DNA from: Candidatus Brevefilum sp.
Lineage (GTDB): Bacteria; Chloroflexota; Anaerolineae; Anaerolineales; Anaerolineaceae
Length of the DNA stretch: 45,646 nt
Direction of reading: 5' to 3'
NCBI GenBank assembly: GCA_029210815.1
Contig: JARGGB010000020.1
Location: 1-45,646 of the forward strand
Part shown: positions 40,229 to 45,646 of the stretch, one piece after another
Layout of the letters: each line of letters opens with the position of its first letter
Numbering within the stretch: the first letter of the stretch is position 1
Notes under the pieces: model-generated
Told to the model about the DNA's origin: nothing
Seen by the model: the letters and a program-made list of their open reading frames with translations, nothing else
Databases searched by the model: none
Program-made: the position numbers and the translations under genes

Positions 40229-41509
40229 TCAAGCTTGGATTTTCTTTTTCTTCCCTCGTAAAAAGAATACGTAGTACATCCCAATGGCGAGGATATATAA
40301 AGAAATGGTCCCGATAAATGGGGGGCTAAAGCCGTAATTGACCTGCATCCACCCACTGACCACCGGGCTGAAGGCGCGACCAAAGCTGTGTACCATGCTA
40401 TTCAAGCTGGCTACCATGGCACGTGATTCTGAATCGACCTGCTCCATCACAAAAGTCTGGTAAACAGGGGAGCTCATGTTCATCAGGGTTAACCGCACAA
40501 AATAAGCCAGGGCGCTCAAGCCGAACACTGGCGAGAAGCCTAAAAGCACCAGGAAAGGTATCGAAATAGCCTGGGAATAAACAACTACTTTCATTTTGCC
40601 ATAGCGATCCGCAAAGGCGGGCGCGAGGATCAGACCGAAGCCCATTGCCAATGATCCCCAGGCGAACATCGTGCCGATCACAGGATCGGGCTGCTTGTGG
40701 ACATTACTGAAGAAAATATTCATAAAGGGCATAATTAAACCCGCACCGATCGAGGTGATAAACATCGGCAGCAATAATTTTGTCAGCATCCCGGGATGTT
40801 CACGTGCATAGCTGATCGGTGCAAATGCGGATTGCTGTTCAAAGGGAATTTTATTTCGTTTAAGCATCAGGCGCGGGATGACTGCGAAGATCACCAATAT
40901 GCCGGAAACACCTATCGCCCAGGCATAAGCTTGTGAACTGACCGCACTCACGTTCAGAGAATCGCCAAACCAGGTGGGTAGAAAGCCGCCAACCCAATCG
41001 CCGACTGAAAAAGCTGCCATGCGCAGCCCTGAGCTGATGCTGAACAAGTAGGTCCTTTCGATTTCACCGCTGTTTTCCATCAGGAAGGGTCCGCTTGTGA
41101 CACCCCCAAGGCTTGAGCCAACGCCCATCAAGATGTTTGTGATAATAAGAATGGGAACTGATGGGGCTGTTACCATCAACAAGATTGATGCGCCAATAAC
41201 AAGCCCAGAAATGACCAGGGATAACTTCCTCGCAAGCACATCAGCCAAATACCCCATTGGCAGTGCAGCGATCAACACGGACATGCTGCTTACGGTCGAA
41301 AGCAAGCCCATAAAAGTTTCGTCATAGCCCAGGCTGCGTAGAAAAAAGTTGAATAGGATGCGGTGGATTCCGAAGCCCGCACCGTAAATCATGATGCTGA
41401 TCAGGTATTTTCGGGCATTTGGACTGAAAGCACGCACGCGCGCAATGTAAGTCTTGACAACGCCGGCGTTTTCGGTATCGTTGATTTCTTCTTGTTGTAG
41501 CGACGCCAA
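40229..41509 (-). CDS. MFS transporter
   Basis: A 426-residue, roughly 12-helix inner-membrane transporter, probably an exporter. The MFS signature between helices 2 and 3 reads MGYLADVLARKLSL (about 99-112). A hydrophilic N-terminus of about 30 residues precedes helix 1. The start is TTG at 41509, with AGGGGA 6 nt upstream and the preceding regulator stop only 2 nt away; no ATG fits better. Translational coupling to the ArsR-type regulator and the shared promoter suggest that the regulator controls this transporter. The substrate is unknown. The C-terminus is a short Lys-rich tail (RGKKKKIQA). Confidence 0.85.
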   Translation of the reverse strand: MASLQQEEINDTENAGVVKTYIARVRAFSPNARKYLISIMIYGAGFGIHRILFNFFLRSLGYDETFMGLLSTVSSMSVLIAALPMGYLADVLARKLSLVISGLVIGASILLMVTAPSVPILIITNILMGVGSSLGGVTSGPFLMENSGEIERTYLFSISSGLRMAAFSVGDWVGGFLPTWFGDSLNVSAVSSQAYAWAIGVSGILVIFAVIPRLMLKRNKIPFEQQSAFAPISYAREHPGMLTKLLLPMFITSIGAGLIMPFMNIFFSNVHKQPDPVIGTMFAWGSLAMGFGLILAPAFADRYGKMKVVVYSQAISIPFLVLLGFSPVFGLSALAYFVRLTLMNMSSPVYQTFVMEQVDSESRAMVASLNSMVHSFGRAFSPVVSGWMQVNYGFSPPFIGTISLYILAIGMYYVFFLRGKKKKIQA

Positions 41510-41511
41510 TA

Positions 41512-42570
41512 TTATTCCCCTGGTAAGTAGTCCTCTAAGTTCTTCATGGTTGTTTTTAAACCCTCTAAGCGGATCGCATAACGTCTTTCAGCTCGAGGGG
41601 AGATGGTGACAAAGACCAGCCCAGCCAGACGCAAATTTTGAAGATGATGGATCACTGTCGGTGGGCGCAAGCGCAATATTTTTGCCAATTCGCCCGGTGT
41701 TGAAGGGCCTTCCAGCAAATAGCGTAAAATTCGAAGTCTTGTAGGATCAGCAAGGGCTTTCAGCGAATTCAACAATTCTTCAGGCACAAGCTCACCCGGT
41801 ACCAAAGTCTTCCCCTTGGGGCGCGCACCAAACAGAATGATACCTTTATCATCATCCAGACGGTTGTAAAACATGAAAGGCGCACTCCAAAATGAAGGTG
41901 CCATAATCAGCTCTGAGACTTCTGAAATCCAGTCCATGCGAACGCCTTCGGACAAGGCTTCTATCAGGCTTAAGGGATCTTTTTCCTCTGCCATGGCCTG
42001 TGCTTGTTCCAGGGCTTTATCCTGGGCTGGAATGATACGGGGTTCTTCTTCGAGGAAAAAGTTGCTGACATATGTTTTTAATGCCTCAAGAAAGTTTTCG
42101 CCAAATGTTTTACGATCAGACCAGGCATCAAAAATGGCTCGGCCAAATGATTTTGTGTACCTGGCTGGGTTGAACATGGTTTCTTTAATTCTCGTTTCAA
42201 GGTTAGTCGTTAACCGCTGCTTTCCATCCAGTGAGAGCAAACACTCTTGATAGGCTTCTATTCTTGGATTAATTCGGTTACCAAAAGTAATGGCGGGCAG
42301 GCGATCTTCTGGCGCAAGCTTTTCCAAAGCTGAAATCGCCGCTTTTGAATCTTTAGGCTCAGGAAGACTGTAAAGCCATGGCAAGGGCACACCTAAAAAA
42401 TCCTGGTAATGCTCTAAAACATCCCGCATTGGGATTGGCATGCGAGAGCGAACGCCTGCTGCCCATGAAGGGCGCAGACCGAATTCATCCGGACGATGAA
42501 GAATGTACAGGCTGACAAAAAGATCGTAAGCGCCCCCTTTATCCCAGGAAATCGCATGTTTTTGATTCAT
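41512..42570 (-). CDS. ArsR-type winged-helix transcriptional regulator with large N-terminal domain
   Basis: A 352-residue DNA-binding regulator. The C-terminal quarter is a winged helix of the ArsR class: LKALADPTRLRILRYLLEG near 270-288, then TPGELAKILRLRPPTVIHHLQNLRLAGLV (helix-turn-helix, near 291-319). No metal-binding ELCVCDL-type cysteines are present, so it is not a typical metal sensor. The N-terminal 250 residues (from the ISWDKGGAYDLFVSLYILH start) form an alpha-helical domain seen in longer ArsR-like proteins, probably for ligand binding or dimerisation. GAGGTGA precedes the ATG. Two palindromes sit at its promoter, suggesting autoregulation, and the MFS gene follows 2 nt behind. 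Confidence 0.85.
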   Translation of the reverse strand: MNQKHAISWDKGGAYDLFVSLYILHRPDEFGLRPSWAAGVRSRMPIPMRDVLEHYQDFLGVPLPWLYSLPEPKDSKAAISALEKLAPEDRLPAITFGNRINPRIEAYQECLLSLDGKQRLTTNLETRIKETMFNPARYTKSFGRAIFDAWSDRKTFGENFLEALKTYVSNFFLEEEPRIIPAQDKALEQAQAMAEEKDPLSLIEALSEGVRMDWISEVSELIMAPSFWSAPFMFYNRLDDDKGIILFGARPKGKTLVPGELVPEELLNSLKALADPTRLRILRYLLEGPSTPGELAKILRLRPPTVIHHLQNLRLAGLVFVTISPRAERRYAIRLEGLKTTMKNLEDYLPGE

Positions 42571-42644
42571 GATTTCACCTCACTTCATTGAAATAATTTG
42601 AATTTTTATAGTGATTCAATAATGTGTTTAGTGTAGATAAATAC

Positions 42645-42673
42645 CTAATATTTTATTAGATATTAGTCTAATA
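42645..42673. promoter_or_regulatory. double palindromic operator for the ArsR-type regulator
   Basis: CTAATA-TTT-TATTAG (42645-42659) and TATTAG-T-CTAATA (42661-42673) are two perfect palindromes built from the same hexamer in both orders, one base apart. They cover the -10 and expected start region of the minus-strand promoter, an ideal place for a repressor. Confidence 0.75.
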
Positions 42674-42688
42674 AAGAATGTTTGTCAA
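42660..42688 (-). promoter_or_regulatory. promoter of the regulator-MFS operon
   Basis: Minus-strand TTGACA (42688 down to 42683), a 17-nt spacer and TAATAT (42665 down to 42660). The -35 is perfect and the -10 matches four of six. The right-hand palindrome overlaps the -10. Confidence 0.65.
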
Positions 42689-42801
42689 GGGGAATTGTGG
42701 TTGAAAGACCAGGTCGATAGAAGAAAATCAAGTCTCTTAACAATCGTGTCTTGGGGTGTTAGAATCATTAGGCCTAAATCGCGTTGAAATGGAGCGCATT
42801 T

Positions 42802-44211
42802 ATGAAACTATTTAAAAAATTCAAGAACAACTTTCCCAAGGATTGGATAACGCGTTCTATATTAACCGTTGTGGTTCTTGTCAGTGTGGTAGGTGCATTT
42901 TTCCTGTCAGAGGCAGTGGGCGGCTATGTTGCCAGGACCACAGCTTTTTCGCTGCCCGGAGATCCGCTTGTAAAGGAGCCAGAAGTTGAAGGCACGCCTG
43001 GTGAGAATTCAGAAAGTGAAGTGGTGCAAAATCCCCAGATTGACCTGCCAGATCCCGACCCCTGGGACGGGACCAGCCGCGTGAACATCTTACTTCTTGG
43101 CTTAGATATACGCGATGAAGAGGATTTTGACGAAGCACCTCGATCTGACACAATGATCTTATTGTCCATGGATCCCCTCAATAATACTGCGGCTGCGATT
43201 GCAATCCCGCGTGATTTATGGATACCTATCCCCGGTTTCAGCTACCAGAAAATTAATGTTGCTTATCGATTTGGCGAATTATATGACATCCCTGGCGGCG
43301 GCCCAGCTTTGGCATCAAAGACGGTAGAGTCATTACTCGGTGTTCCGATTGATTTCTATGGACAAATTGATTTTCAAGCCTTTGTCGATTTTATTAACCA
43401 CATTGAAGGTCTCAGGTTTACTTTTGAGGAGCCGATCACCCTCGACCGTCGCGGTAAATGGAATACGGTGACGCTTGACCCCGGTACCTACGCTCTGGAT
43501 GGTGAGTACGTCCTGGCGTATGCGCGAGATCGTCACTCAGAGGGTGATGATTTTGACCGCTCAAGCCGTCAAATGGAAGTCATCCTCAAAATCCGTGAGC
43601 GCATCTTGGAGTTCGATATGCTGCCGACTCTTGTAAAAAACTCACCAGCGATTTATGATGACCTTTCTACCGGCATCCGTACCAACATGAGCCTCAACCA
43701 GGCGGTACAACTTGCCTGGAAGGCTATGGAGATTCCACGCGAAAATATTGAGATGGTGGTGATCGGACCGGAATATGTCACTCTTGAAAAATCACCGGAT
43801 GGACTGGATATCCTCCGACCAATCCCCGACAAAATTCGTTTGCTGCGGGACCAGGTGTTAAGTTCAGGCGGCGTTTTAAGCCCGGTATCCAATGAGGATC
43901 TATTGACATTGGTGGCAGAAGAATCGGCACGGATTACTTTATTGAACGGCAGCTACCAGGGTGACCTGGCAGATGTCACAGCACAGTGGTTCCAGGAGCA
44001 AGGTGTGAAGGTTCTGGGGACTGGATTTGCAAACCCCACATCTGTTTCAACGGTGACCATGCAGGGAGCAACCCCTTATGCCCTGCGGTGGATCTCAGAA
44101 AACTTTGGCATGACATCCGGGCAAATCAGGCACGATTTTTCGCCTGATGGAGAGATGGATATCATCCTGATACTGGGTGATGACTGGGCGTCAAATAACC
44201 CAATGCCCTGA
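42802..44211 (+). CDS. LytR-CpsA-Psr (LCP) family cell-wall polymer ligase
   Basis: Transfers lipid-linked anionic or other polymers to cell-wall acceptors outside the membrane. It is 469 residues. A short basic N-terminus and one helix (about 18-40) anchor it. The LCP domain spans about 85-270: RVNILLLGLDIRDEE, then RSDTMILLSMDP, AAIAIPRDLWIPIPG (the arginine-aspartate site) and INVAYRFGE. ALDGEYVLAYARDRHSEGDDFDRSSRQ carries the further conserved arginines. A LytR_C domain (ARITLLNGSYQ, about 372-460) closes the protein. ATG 42802 has GGAG 8 nt upstream; a TTG at 42784 in the same frame is less likely. Confidence 0.92.
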   Translation: MKLFKKFKNNFPKDWITRSILTVVVLVSVVGAFFLSEAVGGYVARTTAFSLPGDPLVKEPEVEGTPGENSESEVVQNPQIDLPDPDPWDGTSRVNILLLGLDIRDEEDFDEAPRSDTMILLSMDPLNNTAAAIAIPRDLWIPIPGFSYQKINVAYRFGELYDIPGGGPALASKTVESLLGVPIDFYGQIDFQAFVDFINHIEGLRFTFEEPITLDRRGKWNTVTLDPGTYALDGEYVLAYARDRHSEGDDFDRSSRQMEVILKIRERILEFDMLPTLVKNSPAIYDDLSTGIRTNMSLNQAVQLAWKAMEIPRENIEMVVIGPEYVTLEKSPDGLDILRPIPDKIRLLRDQVLSSGGVLSPVSNEDLLTLVAEESARITLLNGSYQGDLADVTAQWFQEQGVKVLGTGFANPTSVSTVTMQGATPYALRWISENFGMTSGQIRHDFSPDGEMDIILILGDDWASNNPMP

Positions 44212-44652
44212 CATCTATAAATTTAGCAGGCTGGAAAAATTAGCAAAATCCAGATGAGCAATTACGATAATCTGTCGGTGATTTGGCTGGGATTGAAGTC
44301 CGATCCTGGAAATTGATACATTAATAAGAAACAACAAAGATTTTTTACTGAATTATATAGACCCTCACCTAACCTCTCCCTGAGGGAGAGGGATTTTTTA
44401 ACTGTCCACAAGTTTTATAGTTTTTCTACTGTTTGTTTAGATTTGACGATATTTGATTTAACACCTCCACTTAACCTCGTATAAAGATAAAGGTGTTTGT
44501 CTCCCTTCTCCCCGTGGGAGAAGAGTTGGGGATGAGGGCTGATCGCTAAAATCAACACATTTATAAGAATCGACGAAGGTTTTTTGCCGACTTATATGGT
44601 CCCCTCATCTAAACTCGTCATAAGATAGCGATATTTTTCCCGCAGCGTTCTT
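44212..44652. other. 441-nt gap with degenerate repeats and no gene
   Basis: Two related blocks, about 44316-44377 and 44548-44613, share ATAAGAA...CGAAGG/CAAAGA, then TTTTTT, then TTATAT(A/G)G, then CCCTCA(C/T)CTAA. A partial third, about 44470-44510, matches the end of the second block (AAC/ACTCGT, ATAAAGATA/ATAAGATA). A CTCCC/GGGAG hairpin-rich part lies at 44500-44530. No reading frame with a start site was found. Confidence 0.55.
44373..44399 (+). terminator. terminator-like hairpin downstream of the LCP gene
   Basis: CCTCTCCC (44373-44380), loop TGA and GGGAGAGG (44384-44391) form an 8-bp stem, followed by GA and TTTTTT. It is embedded in the repeat block and lies about 160 nt after the LCP stop. 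Confidence 0.55.
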
Positions 44653-45069
44653 TTATAGATTCTTTTTCATAAAATGGAGAGTGTGACCAGGTGGAAAATC
44701 TTCAAGTTTGCCAAATTCCTGGTAACCAAATTTCTGATAAAATCCCGGTGCCTGGAAGCTGAAGGTGTCCAGGTAAGCATATTGGGCACCTCTATTACGA
44801 CCTTCTTCCTATGCCATTTCTAAGAGCTTGTGACCGTATCCCTTACCACGCAGGTCTTCAGGCAGCCACATCAGGCTGATGTAAAGCCAGTTCCAATAGG
44901 TCATTCCAATCACACCACCCAGAACCTCGCCATCGGGATTTTCCAAAACAAAACATAAATTCTTGCCCTGATCATCACCAGCCATTTTAGTGTTGTATTC
45001 GGTGATACCCCCACCAATGACCTCCCAGGCGGGTTCTTCGCGATATTTAATGATAATCTTCTTATCCAT
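44653..45069 (-). pseudogene. GNAT-family N-acetyltransferase gene interrupted by one TAG
   Basis: From ATG 45069 (AGGAGA 5 nt upstream) the frame runs to TAG at 44809-44811 (codon 87). It then continues in the same frame to TAA at 44653, for 138 codons in total. The first part contains the acetyl-CoA loop LPEDLRGKGYGHKLLEMA. After the TAG, EEGRNRGAQYAYLDTF and APGFYQKFGYQEFG complete the usual GNAT fold (beta 5 and helix 4). Without the TAG it would be a normal, full-length GNAT protein; CAG to TAG is the simplest change. As written, the product lacks the last third of the fold and is probably inactive unless the TAG is read through. Confidence 0.8.
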
Positions 45070-45278
45070 ACGATCTCCTGAGCTCACCTAACCCTGATTA
45101 ATGTTGTTGAAGTACAAATATTTTTATCTGACAAGATAACTTTATGATATCTTTTGATAATTGCAAGTTCCTGTTTCATACAAATAAAATTTCTGTTTGT
45201 AGGATGTGTAGAATAAAATTACCGAATTTGTCCTAAAATTATCTGATTTCTATTATTTGCATTAAAAATCTTAAAGGT

Positions 45279-45284
45279 TATAAT
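45279..45284 (+). promoter_or_regulatory. TATAAT -10 box six nt before the ATG (leaderless candidate)
   Basis: TATAAT is followed by CCGTTT and ATG at 45291, the same spacing as at 21667-21679. TTTGCA lies 17 nt upstream (TTGCAT at 16). No Shine-Dalgarno site fits. Confidence 0.6.
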
Positions 45285-45290
45285 CCGTTT

Positions 45291-45646
45291 ATGCCTAAAA
45301 AGAAACTGAACAAGATCCTGATGATCTTTTTAATTGGATTTGGTGCTATTGCACTGATGCTTGCGATTTATTTCCTACCGCCTGTGCATGACCGTTTATC
45401 CTGGCGAATCGCAAATTTACGCGCCAGTATTTTCTATTATTTCAACCCACCGGACGAAGTGGCATTTTCTCCAGCCCAGCAGGCTGAGATGGAAGCCATC
45501 GTCCGCCAAACACAAACAGCCATGGCACCGACCCCGACTCAAACCCTTGAGCCGAGTATTACCCCCACCAATTTCATCAGTCCCACCCCGACTCAAACCC
45601 CTTCGCCGACGCCATCTCCAACAACGATCCCGGATTCTGTTCGCCT
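45291..45646 (+). CDS. membrane-anchored protein with Pro/Thr-rich linker, cut by the window end
   Basis: Only the first 118 codons are present. The sequence starts MPKKKLNKILMIFLIGFGAI and has one hydrophobic helix at about residues 8-28. A segment HDRLSWRIANLRASIFYYFNPPDEV (in parts 34-58) follows, then from about residue 72 a Thr/Pro/Gln-rich linker with repeated PTPTQT motifs. The frame is open to the edge. In Chloroflexota such N-termini often precede a C39-like papain-fold peptidase domain; that is my recollection and cannot be checked here because the domain is outside the window. The start is supported by the TATAAT just upstream. Confidence 0.65.
   Translation, partial: MPKKKLNKILMIFLIGFGAIALMLAIYFLPPVHDRLSWRIANLRASIFYYFNPPDEVAFSPAQQAEMEAIVRQTQTAMAPTPTQTLEPSITPTNFISPTPTQTPSPTPSPTTIPDSVR

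Noticed and set aside
43000-44211. The LCP protein as a transcriptional attenuator (the old LytR annotation).
   Set aside because: The catalytic LCP arginine and aspartate residues and the membrane anchor point to a wall-polymer ligase.

Overview
The window looks like a chromosomal segment of a strictly anaerobic, non-photosynthetic member of the Chloroflexota, most likely class Anaerolineae. This is an inference from gene content and style, not from a marker gene. The clues are moderate GC, secreted or anchored proteins with Pro/Thr-rich linkers, lipoproteins with cysteine-containing LysM repeats, a homodimeric pyruvate:ferredoxin oxidoreductase beside a dihydroorotate-dehydrogenase-like protein, a complete Liv-type ABC importer, SelB, and several peptidases. 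No rRNA, tRNA, phage, transposase or CRISPR array was seen.

Layout. 1-1.8 kb: an MFS permease and a small membrane protein, closed by a perfect 15-bp inverted repeat. 1.9-4.8 kb (minus): a CcrM-like adenine methyltransferase followed by oligoendopeptidase F. 4.9-6.7 kb: recJ. 6.9-9.1 kb: rhomboid protease, a repeat-rich gap, an unrecognised 185-aa protein, and a cold-shock gene whose leader carries a strong promoter and a terminator-like hairpin. 9.2-10.4 kb: a decayed DUF2254 membrane-protein gene with three in-frame TAG codons and two 1-nt deletions. 10.6-15.7 kb: a dihydropyrimidinase/hydantoinase gene followed by three tightly coupled membrane genes resembling the NuoL/NuoK/NuoN (MrpA/C/D) antiporter parts of complex I, with no peripheral arm. 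15.7-18.9 kb: coiled-coil protein and selB. 19.0-21.6 kb: a SerA-like dehydrogenase and an M32 carboxypeptidase. 21.6-23.7 kb: two convergent exported proteins, one an L,D-transpeptidase. 23.9-24.1 kb: a candidate free-standing small RNA.

24.1-30.8 kb (minus): phzF-like gene, livF, livG, livM (with a long extra N-terminal membrane domain), livH and the lipoprotein receptor livK. A 30-nt perfect palindrome separates livK from livH. A 34-aa single-span membrane protein lies upstream behind a terminator. 31.0-33.5 kb (minus): an eRF1-like (baeRF-type) protein and an HtrA lipoprotein protease, each with its own terminator. 33.7-35.0 kb: LysM lipoprotein and a Nudix hydrolase. 35.2-39.9 kb: PFOR and the DHOD-like gene. 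40.1-40.2 kb: a palindromic intergenic repeat. 40.2-42.7 kb (minus): ArsR-type regulator and MFS exporter, with two palindromes at the promoter. 42.8-44.2 kb: an LCP (LytR-CpsA-Psr) wall-polymer ligase. 44.2-45.1 kb: repeats and a GNAT gene broken by one TAG. 45.3 kb to the end: an anchored protein cut by the window edge.

Functionally the region mixes amino-acid and peptide use (Liv importer, PepF, M32 peptidase, hydantoinase), fermentative pyruvate metabolism (PFOR), envelope maintenance (L,D-transpeptidase, LCP, LysM, HtrA, rhomboid) and nucleic-acid care (RecJ, CcrM-like methylase). The most novel-looking items are the minimal antiporter-like trio, the small RNA, the cold-shock leader, the 34-aa membrane protein, and recurrent TATAAT boxes 6-9 nt before the start codon, which suggest leaderless mRNAs. 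All functional calls rest on reading motifs by eye; no database search was run.
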